Assembly: GCF_000685035.1 (NCBI RefSeq)
Contig: NZ_BAYB01000001.1
Coordinates: forward strand, 17,508 to 81,507
Direction of reading: 5' to 3'
From: Paraburkholderia ferrariae NBRC 106233
GTDB taxonomy: Bacteria; Pseudomonadota; Gammaproteobacteria; Burkholderiales; Burkholderiaceae
DNA: 64,000 nt
The notes beneath the pieces were generated by a model. It saw only the letters and a list, made by a program, of their open reading frames with translations, was not told where the DNA came from and made no database searches. Below, piece after piece: positions 9,109 to 19,740 of this stretch. The position numbers were made by a program, and so were the translations under genes. Numbering within the stretch: the first letter of the stretch is position 1; every line of letters starts with the position of its first letter.

Positions 9109-11592
9109 ATGATTGTTCGATTTGATTCTGTTTCCGTCGCCATGAAGCGGCGGGCAGCCCGCGCCGCGGCAGCGGCGGTGTTTTTTGCACTGAGCGGCGT
9201 GGCCGGCGCGCAAGGCGGCAGCGCCGCGGCGGCGGCGAGTGCGGTGCCGGCTGCATCGTCGGCAGCGGCGGCGACAGCGGCTTCGGCTGCTGCGCCTGCC
9301 GCACCCATTGTCGGCCAGTACCCGGTTCATCCAGGGGAGTCCATCCACGACATCGCCGTGGACCTCACCCAGTCCCACGACAAGGGCCTGCTCGCGAACG
9401 TGAGCCAGGCGCTGTTCGATGCCAACCCCGGCGCGTTTGCCAGACACGATCCCAGCCGGCTGAAGATCGGCTCGGTGCTGAATGTTCCGGGTGTGCCGGG
9501 CGTGGTGGCCGGCGCTTCCGGCGTGACGGCGGCTTCGGCGCCTGAGGCTGCCTCGGCAGGCGCCACCAGCGCGACTGGCGGCGCTTCCGCGAGTGCGCCG
9601 GCTGCCGCGGCTCCAGCGGTTCCCGCCAGCGCGCCGGCCGTTGCTGCGGCAGGTGCCAGCGCCTCCGCGGCCGCCGCGGCCGCCCCGGCTAGCGCGGTAT
9701 CCGCTGCGGCCGCCAGCGCAGCAACGGGCGCGACAGCCAGCGCGGCGGCCGCCGCATCGGCAGCGCAAGGTGCTGCAATGGCGGCGTCGGGCGCTTCGGC
9801 CAGTACGGCTGCGAGCCAGCCGGCCGCGGCCAGCGGCGCGAGCGATACGCATGTCTGGAGCGGCTCGATCGAAGCTGCTCCGGCCAGCGCGGCTTCCGGG
9901 GCGGCGCTCGCGCAAGCGTCGTCGCCGCAGGCGGCCGTTCCCGTGTCGAGCCTCCAGCAACTCCTGGCGCTCAAGAACCGCGTCTTGATGGCGTTGCAGA
10001 AGCACGGCATCGGCAAGCCCGCGCAGCCTGCGGCCGCGAGCAGCGGCGCGCCTGCCAATGGCGGCCCCGCGCCGAATGCTGCCGTGGGTGCGGCAAGCCC
10101 GGCACCGGGCGCTGCGCAGCCGGAACTCTCGCCGGTGCTGCTGGGCGTTGTGGCGGCGATCGGCGTGGTGGTCCTCCTGCTGATCGTGCGTTTGCTGACG
10201 CGCAAGCGTAAGAAGCCCGTGGAGACGGCCGATGACGTGCCGCCGACCGTGCCGGACTCGCCGGTCGCGGGCGGTGCTGTCGAGCCGCCGGTAATGAAAA
10301 CGGCGGAGGTGCCCGCAGCGGCTGTTGCCGCTGGCGTTCCCGCAGCCCCCGCCGAAACCCCGCGCGAGACAGGCATTGCGCCGGCCGCGCCGCAGGCAGA
10401 GCTCACGCCTGAACTGCCGCAACTCGACGAAACCATCGATCACGCCACCGACGCCGCCAGTCTTTCGGCTGCCGCGTCGCTCGGTGGCGAAGCGTTGCCG
10501 CCCGCGCCCTTCGAAGCTGTAGAAGAGGCGCCGCAGCAGGCCAGTCCCGAGGCGCCGCATACGGACCACGCGGCGCATGACTTCCCCACGCCCACGCACG
10601 GCGTGGAGCCCGGCGAACCGGAAACGCTCGCGGACGCCAGCGAAGCCGCCGGCTTTGCCGCTGCCGCCGAACTGGGCGCATCGGCGTTGCCGCCGGAGGG
10701 CTTCGGGGTGCAGCCGCCCTTAGGCGAAGCGGAAGAGTTGGTGCGCGCGGCAGAGCCGGACTTGCCCGAGGCAGCGCAAGAGCCGACGCACGAACCTGCG
10801 CAAGAGCCGCAGCACGAATCTGCGCAAGAGCCGCAGCACGAACCCGCGCAAGAGCCGACGCACGAACCCGTGCAAGAGCCTGCCGCCGAACCTGCGCCGC
10901 CCCCGCATGTCGCCGAGCCCGACCTGCCCACGCTGGACCTTGGCACCCCATACACGGCCCCGGCCCCGGAACTGCACCTGCCCGGCGAACCGGCCCATGC
11001 GCCGCAACCTGAAACCGCGCAGCCCGAAGCCCCGCCTTTCGCAGAACCCGCATCGCCCGCAGTTGCCGCAGAAGGCATGAATTACGCAGCCGTACCGCCC
11101 GAGTTCCCGCAAGATGCCGTAAGCGCCCTCGGCGGTATCGACATGTCGCTGCCCCCCCGGGTTGCCGATCCAGCAGCAGAGCCGGCCGCCTCGCACGCGC
11201 CGCTTTCCACGGAACCGGTGAACTCGCCGGAAACGACGGCAGCCCAGGCCGTGCCGTTCTTCGATCCGCCCGCGCCGCCGGCCGGCGAAGCCATCGAAGC
11301 GGGCACCGCGGGTCCGGGCGCCATCGCGGGCCTCGGTGCGCCGCGGTTCGGCGCGCTGACACTCGACTTCGACCTGAACCTGCCGCCCGATTCGGCCGAG
11401 CCGCTGCCCGTTTTCACGCCGGAGCAACTCGCACGCATCGCCCGCAACAAGCTCGAACTCGCGCACGAATACATCGCGCTGGGCGATCTTTCGGGTGCGC
11501 GCTCGCTCATCAACGAGGTGATCGAATCGAACGATCACGGCACGCGCGCCGACGCGCAGGCGTTGCTCTCGACGCTCGCGCCGCTCTCCTGA
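9109..11592 (+). CDS. fimV: FimV/HubP-family polar landmark protein
   Basis: A large Ala/Pro-rich protein of the FimV family, which organises cell poles and type IV pilus or twitching functions. In order: a signal-like segment ending [12 protein letters not shown]; a LysM-like domain ([16 protein letters not shown], then [23 protein letters not shown]); a long Ala/Ser-rich linker; a single membrane span ([20 protein letters not shown], about residues 342-362) followed by basic RKRKK; an acidic cytoplasmic region with QEPxHEPA repeats; and a C-terminal FimV domain ([17 protein letters not shown]). The frame is open from 9094. I prefer the ATG at 9109 because AGGG lies 6 bases upstream; 9142 (MKRRAARAA) is also possible. 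Its place between asd and truA is conserved in relatives. Confidence 0.85.
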   Translation: MIVRFDSVSVAMKRRAARAAAAAVFFALSGVAGAQGGSAAAAASAVPAASSAAAATAASAAAPAAPIVGQYPVHPGESIHDIAVDLTQSHDKGLLANVSQALFDANPGAFARHDPSRLKIGSVLNVPGVPGVVAGASGVTAASAPEAASAGATSATGGASASAPAAAAPAVPASAPAVAAAGASASAAAAAAPASAVSAAAASAATGATASAAAAASAAQGAAMAASGASASTAASQPAAASGASDTHVWSGSIEAAPASAASGAALAQASSPQAAVPVSSLQQLLALKNRVLMALQKHGIGKPAQPAAASSGAPANGGPAPNAAVGAASPAPGAAQPELSPVLLGVVAAIGVVVLLLIVRLLTRKRKKPVETADDVPPTVPDSPVAGGAVEPPVMKTAEVPAAAVAAGVPAAPAETPRETGIAPAAPQAELTPELPQLDETIDHATDAASLSAAASLGGEALPPAPFEAVEEAPQQASPEAPHTDHAAHDFPTPTHGVEPGEPETLADASEAAGFAAAAELGASALPPEGFGVQPPLGEAEELVRAAEPDLPEAAQEPTHEPAQEPQHESAQEPQHEPAQEPTHEPVQEPAAEPAPPPHVAEPDLPTLDLGTPYTAPAPELHLPGEPAHAPQPETAQPEAPPFAEPASPAVAAEGMNYAAVPPEFPQDAVSALGGIDMSLPPRVADPAAEPAASHAPLSTEPVNSPETTAAQAVPFFDPPAPPAGEAIEAGTAGPGAIAGLGAPRFGALTLDFDLNLPPDSAEPLPVFTPEQLARIARNKLELAHEYIALGDLSGARSLINEVIESNDHGTRADAQALLSTLAPLS
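10774..10893 (+). repeat. five tandem 24-base repeats inside fimV
   Basis: Units of the form GCGCAAGAGCCG..GCACGAAC.. encode AQEPxHEP/S repeats and run in frame (10774, 10798, 10822, 10846, 10870). The last copy is diverged. This is likely a length-variable acidic spacer in the cytoplasmic part of FimV. Confidence 0.9.
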
Positions 11593-11611
11593 GCGGAGCG
11601 CGCCAGATCCC

Positions 11612-12418
11612 ATGCGTATCGCGCTAGGCATCCAGTACGACGGCGCCGCGTTCTGCGGCTGGCAATCGCAGCCGCACGGCAAGACCGTGCAGGACGCGCT
11701 CGAGCGCGCGCTGCGCGAATTCGCCTGTGTGCCGCTGCAGACCGTGGTCGCGGGCCGCACGGACACGGGTGTCCACGGTCTGGGCCAGGTCGTGCATTTC
11801 GACACTGGCCTCGACCGCACGCCGTTTTCGTGGGTGCGCGGCACGAACGCGTTTTTGCCGTCCACGGTGGCCGTGCAATGGGCCGAGCCCATGCCGGAGA
11901 CCTTCCACGCGCGCTTTTCGGCCTTCGAACGCACCTATTTCTATGCGCTGTACGTGAATCCGGTGCGCTCGCCCATGCTCTCGGGCCGCGCGGGCTGGAT
12001 CCACACGCCGCTCGACGTGGATGCGATGCGCGAGGCTGCCGCGTGCCTGATCGGCGAGCACGATTTTTCGGCGTTCCGCTCGTCGGAGTGCCAGTCGAAA
12101 ACGCCGGTCAAGCATCTCCATCAGATCGACATCCGGCCGCAGGGCGACTTCATCCACTTCCGCTTCCGGGCCAACGCGTTCCTGCACCACATGGTCCGCA
12201 ACCTGATGGGGTGCCTCGTGGCGGTGGGGCGCGGGCGCTACCCGGCGGCGTGGATGGCCGAGGTGCTGGCGGGCCTCGACCGCACGAAGGCCGCGCCCAC
12301 GTTCATGCCCGACGGCCTGTATCTCGCCGAGGTAGGCTATCCTGACGAGTTCCGGGTACCGGGCCCGCATACGGCCAGCGTGCCGTGGAGCCAGATCTGG
12401 TCCGGCGGCGCCGGCTGA
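11612..12418 (+). CDS. truA: tRNA pseudouridine(38-40) synthase
   Basis: Isomerises uridine to pseudouridine at positions 38-40 in the anticodon arm of many tRNAs. The length is 268 residues. The catalytic aspartate is Asp51 in [17 protein letters not shown]. Other family blocks are [14 protein letters not shown] near the start, and [15 protein letters not shown]. It starts 19 bases after fimV and lies 47 bases before trpF, so it may be part of the same transcript. Confidence 0.97.
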   Translation: MRIALGIQYDGAAFCGWQSQPHGKTVQDALERALREFACVPLQTVVAGRTDTGVHGLGQVVHFDTGLDRTPFSWVRGTNAFLPSTVAVQWAEPMPETFHARFSAFERTYFYALYVNPVRSPMLSGRAGWIHTPLDVDAMREAAACLIGEHDFSAFRSSECQSKTPVKHLHQIDIRPQGDFIHFRFRANAFLHHMVRNLMGCLVAVGRGRYPAAWMAEVLAGLDRTKAAPTFMPDGLYLAEVGYPDEFRVPGPHTASVPWSQIWSGGAG

Positions 12419-12465
12419 CGCGCAACGAATTCGCCGTTACTTCGCACAAGTCACCTTTATCTGCC

Positions 12466-13146
12466 ATGAACGCAGCCGATCCCATCGCCACCCAGCACCG
12501 CACGCGCATCAAGCTGTGCGGGCTCTCGACGCCCGAAGCGGTTGCCCATGCCATCGACCTCGGCGCCGACGCGATCGGCCTCGTGTTCTATCCGCCCAGC
12601 GCGCGCGCGGTGAGTGTGGCGCAGGCGGTCGAACTCACGCACGACATTCCGCCGTTCGTTTCGGTGGTGGGCCTCTTCGTGAACGCGACGCCGCAGTGGA
12701 TCGGCGAAGTGGCGAGCAACGTTTCGCTCACGCTTTTGCAGTTCCATGGCGACGAAACGCCGGCGCAGTGCGAATCGCTCGCCGCCGTTGCCGGTTTGCC
12801 CTGGTTGCGCGCACTGCGCGTGGCGGCCGATACTCGGCAGGGCGATTTGATAGAATCGGCCAACAGTTATTCATCAGCCAGCGGCCTCCTGTTCGACACG
12901 CATGTCGAAGGGTACGGCGGCGGCGGGAAGGTTTTCGATTGGTCACTTATCCCCGCAGGGCTCGCGCGTCGGGCCGTTTTGAGTGGTGGCTTGAACGCGC
13001 AAAACGTCAGTGATGCGATCCGCCAGGTGCGTCCGTTCGCGGTCGATGTCTCCAGTGGCATCGAGGCGCCGGGCGCGAAGGGCGTGAAGGATCACGCCCG
13101 CATGGCGGCGTTCGTGCGCGCAGTGCGCGAAGCGGACGCGGGATAA
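12466..13146 (+). CDS. trpF: phosphoribosylanthranilate isomerase
   Basis: An Amadori rearrangement step in tryptophan biosynthesis, converting PRA to CdRP. The 226-residue TIM barrel has the active cysteine in IKLCGLSTPEA, the GLFVN and LLQFHGDETPAQC strands, and the catalytic aspartate in FAVDVSSGIEAPGAKG. The start is the ATG at 12466 (MNAADPIATQ). The frame is open further upstream and overlaps truA, but those residues do not resemble the family. trpE, trpG, trpD and trpC are not in the window. Confidence 0.96.
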   Translation: MNAADPIATQHRTRIKLCGLSTPEAVAHAIDLGADAIGLVFYPPSARAVSVAQAVELTHDIPPFVSVVGLFVNATPQWIGEVASNVSLTLLQFHGDETPAQCESLAAVAGLPWLRALRVAADTRQGDLIESANSYSSASGLLFDTHVEGYGGGGKVFDWSLIPAGLARRAVLSGGLNAQNVSDAIRQVRPFAVDVSSGIEAPGAKGVKDHARMAAFVRAVREADAG

Positions 13147-13220
13147 TCCGGGGGCAACCCCCTTGGGCTGGCAGGGCTTCGCGCAATGCGGGAGCACCAC
13201 GCCGGCCGAGCGAGTGACTT

Positions 13221-14414
13221 ATGTACAACTTACCCGATGAACGTGGCCATTTCGGCCCATACGGCGGCGTGTTCGCAGCCGAAACCCTCATGCAGGCGAT
13301 CGACGAACTGCGCGACGCCTACGCGAAATTCAAGGACGATCCCGACTTCGTCGCCGAATATCGGCGCGAGTTGAAGCATTTTGTCGGCCGTCCGTCGCCG
13401 ATTTACCATGCCCAGCGCTGGAGCGAGAAGGTGGGCGGCGCGCAGATTTATCTCAAGCGCGAAGACCTGAACCACACCGGCGCCCACAAGGTGAACAACG
13501 TGATCGGCCAGGCGCTGCTCGCAAAGCGCATGGGCAAGCCGCGCGTGATCGCCGAAACGGGCGCGGGCCAGCACGGCGTGGCCACCGCCACGATCGCGGC
13601 GCGCTTCGGCATGGAGTGCGTGGTCTACATGGGCGCCGAGGACGTGCGCCGCCAGGCCGCGAACGTCTACCGCATGAAGCTGCTGGGCGCGACCGTCGTT
13701 CCCGTGGAGTCGGGTTCGCGCACCCTCAAGGACGCGCTCAACGAAGCCATGCGCGACTGGGTCACCAACGTCGAAAACACCTTCTACATCATCGGCACCG
13801 TGGCGGGCCCGCACCCGTACCCGATGATGGTGCGCGACTTCCAGCGCGTGATCGGCGACGAATGCCGCGTGCAGATGCCCGAAATGACGGGGCGCCAGCC
13901 GGATGCCGTGATTGCGTGCGTAGGCGGCGGATCGAACGCGATGGGCATCTTTTACCCGTATATCGACGACACTTCGGTGCAGTTGATCGGCGTGGAGCCG
14001 GCCGGCGACGGCCTGGAAACGGGCCGTCACGCGGCCTCGCTCGCGGCCGGCACGCCGGGGGTGCTGCACGGCAACCGCACCTATCTGCTGCAGGACGAAA
14101 ACGGCCAGATTATCGAGACGCATTCGGTTTCGGCCGGCCTCGACTATCCGGGCGTGGGCCCCGAGCACGCGTGGCTCAAGGACAGCGGCCGCGCGCAGTA
14201 CGTGACCGTCGACGACGAGGAAGCGCTGCAGGCGTTCCACGATTGCTGCCGCATCGAAGGCATCATTCCCGCGCTTGAATCGAGCCACGCGCTGGCGTAT
14301 GCGGCCAGGCTCGCGCCGACCTTGCCCAAGGACAAGATTCTGCTGGTGAATCTGTCGGGCCGGGGCGACAAGGATATGCACACGGTCGCCGAGCGATCGG
14401 GCATCCAGTTCTAG
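13221..14414 (+). CDS. trpB: tryptophan synthase beta subunit
   Basis: PLP-dependent condensation of indole with serine. It has 397 residues. The PLP lysine is Lys90 in [15 protein letters not shown], the phosphate loop is GGGSNAMG, and SGRGDKDM is near the C-terminus. Its partner trpA lies about 1 kb downstream, separated by a DNA methyltransferase gene. The gene begins 74 bases after trpF. Confidence 0.97.
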   Translation: MYNLPDERGHFGPYGGVFAAETLMQAIDELRDAYAKFKDDPDFVAEYRRELKHFVGRPSPIYHAQRWSEKVGGAQIYLKREDLNHTGAHKVNNVIGQALLAKRMGKPRVIAETGAGQHGVATATIAARFGMECVVYMGAEDVRRQAANVYRMKLLGATVVPVESGSRTLKDALNEAMRDWVTNVENTFYIIGTVAGPHPYPMMVRDFQRVIGDECRVQMPEMTGRQPDAVIACVGGGSNAMGIFYPYIDDTSVQLIGVEPAGDGLETGRHAASLAAGTPGVLHGNRTYLLQDENGQIIETHSVSAGLDYPGVGPEHAWLKDSGRAQYVTVDDEEALQAFHDCCRIEGIIPALESSHALAYAARLAPTLPKDKILLVNLSGRGDKDMHTVAERSGIQF

Positions 14415-14435
14415 GCGCGGGAAGAGACGCAAGCG

Positions 14436-15356
14436 ATGCGCGACGAGTTCGACGAGCCGCAAGTTCCCGCGCCCGAGGGCGCCCTGACCGGTACGGTTGC
14501 CGCGGAGACCTCCGCCGCGCCGCCGCTGGCCGGAGCGCTGCCGGTCGTGCCGGATGCCATCCGGCTCCTGAACCGCGATTTCCTGACCGATGCGGCGAAC
14601 CTGCCCGATGCCTCGATCGACCTGATCGTCGCCGACCCGCCCTATGGGCTCGGCAAGGACTACGGCAACGACTCCGACATGCGTTCGGGCGAAGATTTTC
14701 TCGCCTGGACCTATGAATGGCTCGAGCTGGCCATCCCCAAGCTCAAGCCGAGCGGTTCGCTCTACGTGTTCTGCACCTGGCAGTACGCGCCGGAAATCTT
14801 CGTCTTCCTCAAGACGAAGCTCACGATGATCAACGAGATCGTCTGGGACCGGCGCGTGCCGAGCATGGGCGGCACGACGCGCCGATTCACCTCGGTGCAC
14901 GACAACATCGGTTTCTTCGCGGTGTCGAGGAATTACTACTTCGATCTCGATCCCGTCCGCATCCCTTACGATGCCGTCACGAAGAAGGCGCGTTCGCGGA
15001 AAATATTCGAAGGCAGCAGGTGGCTGGAGCTCGGCTACAACCCCAAGGACGTCTGGTCGGTTTCGCGGCTGCATCGCCAGCACGCGGAGCGCGTGGATCA
15101 TCCCACCCAGAAGCCGCTTGAGATCGTCGAGCGCATGGTGCTCGCGAGCTGCCCGCCGGGCGGCCGCGTGCTGGACCCGTTCATGGGCAGCGGCACCACG
15201 GCAGTCGCCTGCGCACGCCAGAAGCGCGAATTCGTCGGCTATGAAATCAACGAAAGTTACTGCGCGATCGCGCGCGAACGCGTGAGCGCGGCAGCGGCTG
15301 CTTCGGCCGCCGCGGCTTCCGCGTCCGCCGTGCAGCCCGCTGCGGCAGGCGCCTGA
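14436..15356 (+). CDS. solitary beta-class DNA methyltransferase (N4-C / N6-A type)
   Basis: An S-adenosylmethionine-dependent DNA methyltransferase of 306 residues. The catalytic motif DPPYG (residues 67-71) comes before the SAM-binding motif DPFMGSGTTAVACA (about 249-262), the order that defines the beta class. The target-recognition region lies between them. No restriction endonuclease is adjacent, so it is an orphan enzyme. It is embedded between trpB (21 bases) and trpA (65 bases) on the same strand. From memory, the positional counterpart in Burkholderia cenocepacia (BCAM0992) was reported to methylate GTWWAC; the specificity here is untested. The N- and C-termini are Ala-rich. Confidence 0.9.
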   Translation: MRDEFDEPQVPAPEGALTGTVAAETSAAPPLAGALPVVPDAIRLLNRDFLTDAANLPDASIDLIVADPPYGLGKDYGNDSDMRSGEDFLAWTYEWLELAIPKLKPSGSLYVFCTWQYAPEIFVFLKTKLTMINEIVWDRRVPSMGGTTRRFTSVHDNIGFFAVSRNYYFDLDPVRIPYDAVTKKARSRKIFEGSRWLELGYNPKDVWSVSRLHRQHAERVDHPTQKPLEIVERMVLASCPPGGRVLDPFMGSGTTAVACARQKREFVGYEINESYCAIARERVSAAAAASAAAASASAVQPAAAGA

Positions 15357-15421
15357 TGCGCCGCCGCCGCTGCCGGACGCGATTTGCCGCGCAGTAACCC
15401 TTTGAAGCAGAGGACCCTGAA

Positions 15422-16246
15422 ATGTCCCGTATCAAGAACACGTTCGACGCGCTGGCCGCCCAGCGCAAGAAAGGCCTTATCCCGTTCATGACCGCCGGCG
15501 ATCCCGATCCGGCGCGCACGGTCGAATTCATGCACGCGCTCGCTGCCTGCGGCGCGGACGTGATCGAACTGGGCGTGCCGTTCTCGGACCCGATGGCCGA
15601 CGGCCCCGTGATCCAGCAGTCGTCCGAGCGCGCGCTCGCGAAGGGCGTCACGCTCAAGAGCGTGCTGGCCGACGTGAAGCGCTTTCGCGAAACCGACCGG
15701 ACAACACCCGTGGTGCTGATGGGCTACGCGAACCCCATCGAGCGCATGGGCGCCGAGGCATTCGCCGCGGCGGCGAAGGAAGTCGGCGTGGACGGCGTGC
15801 TTGTGGTGGACTACCCGCCCGAAGAGTGCGTCAACTTCGCCGAAAAGATGCAATCGTCGGGTATCGATCCGATCTTCCTCATCGCGCCCACTTCGACCGA
15901 AGCGCGCATTGCCGAAGTCGGCCGCGTGGCGAGCGGGTATGTCTATTACGTCTCGCTCAAGGGCGTGACGGGCGCCGCGAATCTGGACGTCGCGAGCATC
16001 ACGAGTAAAATCCCGGCGATCCGGGCGCACGTGCCGCTGCCGGTGGGCGTGGGCTTCGGCATCCGCGACGCGCAGACGGCCGCCGCCGTGGCCGCCGTGA
16101 GCGATGCCGTCGTGATCGGCAGCCGTATCGTGCAGTTGCTGGAGCAGGCGCCGCCGCAGGAAGCCGCCGAAACGCTCAGGCAGTTCGTCGCGGGCATTCG
16201 AGACGCGATCGACGGCGTTGCGGGCGGTAATCGTCAAGAGCGTTAA
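15422..16246 (+). CDS. trpA: tryptophan synthase alpha subunit
   Basis: Cleaves indole-3-glycerol phosphate to indole, which is tunnelled to TrpB. It has 274 residues. The catalytic glutamate and aspartate are in [15 protein letters not shown]; the phosphate-binding loop is [12 protein letters not shown]. The start [20 protein letters not shown] is conserved. It is separated from trpB by the methyltransferase gene and followed by accD after 104 bases. Confidence 0.97.
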   Translation: MSRIKNTFDALAAQRKKGLIPFMTAGDPDPARTVEFMHALAACGADVIELGVPFSDPMADGPVIQQSSERALAKGVTLKSVLADVKRFRETDRTTPVVLMGYANPIERMGAEAFAAAAKEVGVDGVLVVDYPPEECVNFAEKMQSSGIDPIFLIAPTSTEARIAEVGRVASGYVYYVSLKGVTGAANLDVASITSKIPAIRAHVPLPVGVGFGIRDAQTAAAVAAVSDAVVIGSRIVQLLEQAPPQEAAETLRQFVAGIRDAIDGVAGGNRQER

Positions 16247-16350
16247 GCGAGTTGCCGGACCTGCGGTAAAATCCATTTTTCGCCATGCGCGGTCGGGGTC
16301 GGAACCCGGCTCGTCCGCGCCGCGCATCACGAATCAAGGAAGGAAACTCA

Positions 16351-17223
16351 ATGAGCTGGCTCGATAAACTGCTGCCGCCCAAGATCAAGCAAACCGATCC
16401 GAAAAGCCGCAAGAGCATTCCGGAAGGTCTGTGGATCAAGTGCCCCTCGTGCGAGGCGGTGCTGTACCGCAACGACGTCGAGGCGAACCTGCACGTTTGC
16501 CCGAAGTGCGATCACCACATGCGCATTGGCGCGCGCGAGCGCCTGGACGGGCTGCTGGACCCGGAAGGCCGCTACGAGATCGGCCAGGAAATCGTGCCGG
16601 TCGATGCCCTCAAGTTCAAGGACAGCCGCAAGTACCCGGATCGCCTGAAAGAGGCGATGGACGAAACCGGCGAAACCGACGCCATGGTGGTGATGGGCGG
16701 CGCGATCCACACGCTGCCGGTGGTGGTGGCGTGCTTCGAGTTCGCGTTCATGGGCGGCTCGATGGGCTCGGTGGTGGGCGAGCGCTTTGCGCGCGGCGCG
16801 CAGAATGCGCTGGAGCAGCAGGTGCCGTTCATCTGCTTTACGGCCTCGGGCGGCGCGCGGATGCAGGAAAGCCTGCTGTCGCTCATGCAGATGGCCAAGA
16901 CCACGGCCATGCTCACGAAGCTCGCCGATGCGAAGCTTCCGTTCATCTCCGTGCTGACCGACCCGACCATGGGCGGCGTTTCGGCCAGCTTCGCGTTCCT
17001 CGGCGACGTGGTGATTGCCGAGCCGAAGGCGCTGATCGGCTTTGCCGGCCCGCGCGTGATCGAGCAGACCGTGCGCGAAAAGCTGCCGGAAGGCTTCCAG
17101 CGTTCGGAATTCCTGATGCAGAAGGGCGCGATCGACATGATCGTGGACCGCCGCAAGCTGCGCGAAGAACTCGCGCAACTGATGGCCATTCTGTCGCGCC
17201 AGCCCGCCGACGCCGTGGCCTGA
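16351..17223 (+). CDS. accD: acetyl-CoA carboxylase carboxyltransferase subunit beta
   Basis: Transfers carboxyl from carboxybiotin to acetyl-CoA to give malonyl-CoA for fatty acid synthesis, together with AccA, which is not in the window. It has 290 residues. A four-cysteine zinc ribbon is seen at Cys31, Cys34, Cys50 and Cys53, and the crotonase-like core has [20 protein letters not shown]. The ATG at 16351 follows AAGGAAGGAAAC, a good ribosome site. The frame extends upstream without support. Confidence 0.97.
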   Translation: MSWLDKLLPPKIKQTDPKSRKSIPEGLWIKCPSCEAVLYRNDVEANLHVCPKCDHHMRIGARERLDGLLDPEGRYEIGQEIVPVDALKFKDSRKYPDRLKEAMDETGETDAMVVMGGAIHTLPVVVACFEFAFMGGSMGSVVGERFARGAQNALEQQVPFICFTASGGARMQESLLSLMQMAKTTAMLTKLADAKLPFISVLTDPTMGGVSASFAFLGDVVIAEPKALIGFAGPRVIEQTVREKLPEGFQRSEFLMQKGAIDMIVDRRKLREELAQLMAILSRQPADAVA

Positions 17224-17308
17224 CGCTCGGCCTGGCCCGGCCCGGCCCGCAAGCCGGGAGTGCCTGCGGCACCGTGTCGCAGGCTCCGGCAACCCGGCGA
17301 TTCCCCCG

Positions 17309-17340
17309 CGCGCCGCAAGCGAAAGCAAGCGGCGCGTTGT
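17309..17340 (+). terminator. possible weak terminator after accD
   Basis: CGCGCCGC (17309-17316) pairs with GCGGCGCG (17329-17336) and is followed by TTGTCATTT. The T tract is poor, so this may be only a partial terminator between accD and folC. Confidence 0.35.
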
Positions 17341-17426
17341 CATTTCCGGGATAATGCCGTTTTTTCCAGCGGGCCCGATGCGCCGCCGTCCGAAGCGGCA
17401 GCTGCCCGCATTGCAAGCGATATCCG

Positions 17427-18737
17427 ATGAGTACCTTTCCCACCCTCGATGCGTGGCTCACGCACCTCGAAACTGCGCATCCGGTCGGCATCGACATGGG
17501 GCTCAACCGGATACGGCAAGTCAAAGAGGCGTTGCAGCTAAAGTTCGACTGTCCGATCTTCACGGTGGGCGGCACGAACGGGAAGGGCTCGACCTGCGCG
17601 ATTCTCGAAACGATCCTGCTCAAAGCCGGCTATCACGTGGGCTGCCATACGTCGCCGCACCTGCTGTCGTTCAACGAGCGCGCGCGCCTCGACGGCCAGC
17701 AGGCGAGCGACGCGGATCTGCTGCCGCACTTCGAAGCCGTGGAAGCCGCGCGTCTTTCGCTGCCGCAACCCGTTTCGCTCACGTACTTCGAATTCACGAC
17801 GCTCGCGATCATGCATCTGTTCGCCTCGCGCGGGCTCGATGCGGTGGTCCTGGAGGTGGGGCTCGGCGGGCGTCTGGATGCCGTGAACGTGCTCGATACC
17901 GACTGCGCGATCATCACGAGCATCGACATCGACCACACCGAGTACCTCGGCGACACGCGCGAGAAGATCGCCTTCGAAAAGGCCGGCATCTTCCGCCCTG
18001 GCAAGCCCGCCATCTGCGCCGATCCGCTGCCGCCGCAATCGCTGATCGATCATGCCGAAGCGATCGGCGCCGATCTGTGGCTCTTCGGCCGCGATTTCCG
18101 CTATGAAGGCCAGGCCGGCAGCGAGCGCCAGCAGTGGAACTACGTGGGCCGCACGCTGCGCCGTTCGTCGCTGGCCTATCCGGCGCTGCGCGGGGCCAAC
18201 CAGCTGATCAACACCTCGGCGGCGCTTGCCGCGCTCGAGGCGATGCGCGACCGCTTGCCGGTCTCGGCGCAGGACATTCGTCTCGGCCTCGCCAACGTCG
18301 AACTGCCGGGCCGCTTCCAGGTGCTGCCGGGCAAGCCCGCGGTGGTCCTCGACGTGGGCCACAACCCGCATGCCGCGGCCGTGCTGGGGCAGAATCTGGG
18401 CGGCATGGGCTATTTTCCGTACACCTACGCCGTGTTCGGCGCGATGCGCGACAAGGACATTGCCGGTGTGATCCAGCATCTGAAGGGCGAGATCGATCAC
18501 TGGTGCGTGACCGACCTGCCCGGACCGCGTGCGGCATCGGCGCAACAACTCGAAGCGGTGCTGCGCGAAGCCGGGGTGGAAGACGGCCCGGACAGCAGCG
18601 TGACGGGCTACGAATCGCCCGCGGCGGCATTTCAAGATGCGCTAAAACGCGCATCCGAAAATGATAGAATTGTCGTTTTCGGTAGTTTCGTGACCGTTGC
18701 CGGCGTGATGGCCTGGCGAAAGTCGCGGCAGCACTGA
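17427..18737 (+). CDS. folC: bifunctional folylpolyglutamate synthase / dihydrofolate synthase
   Basis: An ATP-dependent Mur-ligase-fold enzyme that adds glutamate to dihydropteroate and to folates. It has 436 residues. The P-loop is VGGTNGKGSTCAI (about residues 47-59). Also present are the folate/omega-loop region CHTSPHLLSFNERAR and the C-terminal domain motif LDVGHNPHAA. It lies between accD and a SPOR protein, an order conserved widely in beta- and gamma-proteobacteria. Confidence 0.96.
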   Translation: MSTFPTLDAWLTHLETAHPVGIDMGLNRIRQVKEALQLKFDCPIFTVGGTNGKGSTCAILETILLKAGYHVGCHTSPHLLSFNERARLDGQQASDADLLPHFEAVEAARLSLPQPVSLTYFEFTTLAIMHLFASRGLDAVVLEVGLGGRLDAVNVLDTDCAIITSIDIDHTEYLGDTREKIAFEKAGIFRPGKPAICADPLPPQSLIDHAEAIGADLWLFGRDFRYEGQAGSERQQWNYVGRTLRRSSLAYPALRGANQLINTSAALAALEAMRDRLPVSAQDIRLGLANVELPGRFQVLPGKPAVVLDVGHNPHAAAVLGQNLGGMGYFPYTYAVFGAMRDKDIAGVIQHLKGEIDHWCVTDLPGPRAASAQQLEAVLREAGVEDGPDSSVTGYESPAAAFQDALKRASENDRIVVFGSFVTVAGVMAWRKSRQH

Positions 18738-18821
18738 TCTGATCGCACGGCACTTGTTGGGCAGCTGGGCGCTACCAAGCCACGCAGACACCAGGCCAAA
18801 GCGGGCCAAAAGCAGCCATAC

Positions 18822-19733
18822 ATGGGAATTTTCTCGTTCGGCAAGAAAGACGAAGCGGCGCCCCGACGGCGCGGCGCCGAAGCCGGCTCGGGCCGGCGTA
18901 GCAGCCAGAACACGCGCGTGGAGCGGCGCAGCCGCCGGCCGGACCGGTCGGGCGATGCCGAAGCGATGCTGCTCGATCCCACGCTGCCCGAAAAGCAGCG
19001 CGCGCGCCGGCGGCTCGTCGGCGCGATCGCCCTCGTGGTGGCGGCTATCGTGATCCTGCCGATGGTGCTCGATTCGCACCCGAAACCCGTGACCGACGAC
19101 ATCGCGATCGACATTCCGAGCCGCCCGGCCACGGCCGACGACAAGAACGCGGCTCGCGACGACGCGGACGACACCCAGGCCGGCGTCGCGCCGGACAACC
19201 CCGGTGCATCGGGGCTCGCAGCAACGGCTGCCGCCGCCTCGGCGCCGACCACCCAGACAGCCCAGAACGCCAACACGGCGGCCACACCCTCGAAGAGCGC
19301 CGCTCCGGCGCAGAGCCAGGCCACCGCCTCCAGCAAGACCTCGCAGAACACGCAGACCGCCCAGGCGAGCACCGCCCCCAAAACCGCGGCCAGGCCGGCC
19401 GCGCCTTCGGCGACGACCCCGGCGGCTTCGAACCAGGAGACCGATTCGGGCAACGGCAACGCGGGCAACGGCGGCTCGCCGGCCACGCCTCCCGGCGCAC
19501 GTTTCGCGGTGCAACTGGGCTCGTTTGCGAACGATTCGGCCGCGCGCAACTGGGTGACGAAGTTGAAAGCGGCCGGCGTACCCGCATATACCGAACAGCG
19601 CAAGCAGCCCGACGGCTCGACGCGCACGCTCCTGCGCGCGGGGCCGTTCCCGGATCGCGCGGCGGCTTCGGAAGCGATTGCGAAGGTGCGCGGCGCCGGT
19701 TTGATGTCGGGGTCGAACGGAGCAGCGGAATAA
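18822..19733 (+). CDS. SPOR-domain cell-envelope protein (DedD-like)
   Basis: A 303-residue bitopic membrane protein. It has a basic cytoplasmic N-terminus (about 65 residues, Arg-rich), one membrane span (VGAIALVVAAIVILPMVL, about 67-84), a long Ala/Thr/Pro/Gln-rich periplasmic linker, and a C-terminal SPOR domain (FAVQLGSFANDSAARNWVTK ... LLRAGPFPDRAAA). SPOR domains bind denuded septal glycan strands, so a role in division is expected. Its folC-SPOR-cvpA-purF setting is the same as that of dedD in E. coli. Confidence 0.9.
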   Translation: MGIFSFGKKDEAAPRRRGAEAGSGRRSSQNTRVERRSRRPDRSGDAEAMLLDPTLPEKQRARRRLVGAIALVVAAIVILPMVLDSHPKPVTDDIAIDIPSRPATADDKNAARDDADDTQAGVAPDNPGASGLAATAAAASAPTTQTAQNANTAATPSKSAAPAQSQATASSKTSQNTQTAQASTAPKTAARPAAPSATTPAASNQETDSGNGNAGNGGSPATPPGARFAVQLGSFANDSAARNWVTKLKAAGVPAYTEQRKQPDGSTRTLLRAGPFPDRAAASEAIAKVRGAGLMSGSNGAAE

Positions 19734-19740
19734 GCCGCCG

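Noticed and set aside
13230..15101. 623-codon - strand frame opposite trpB and the methyltransferase
   Set aside because: Antisense to genes with clear catalytic motifs; no start signal or domain.
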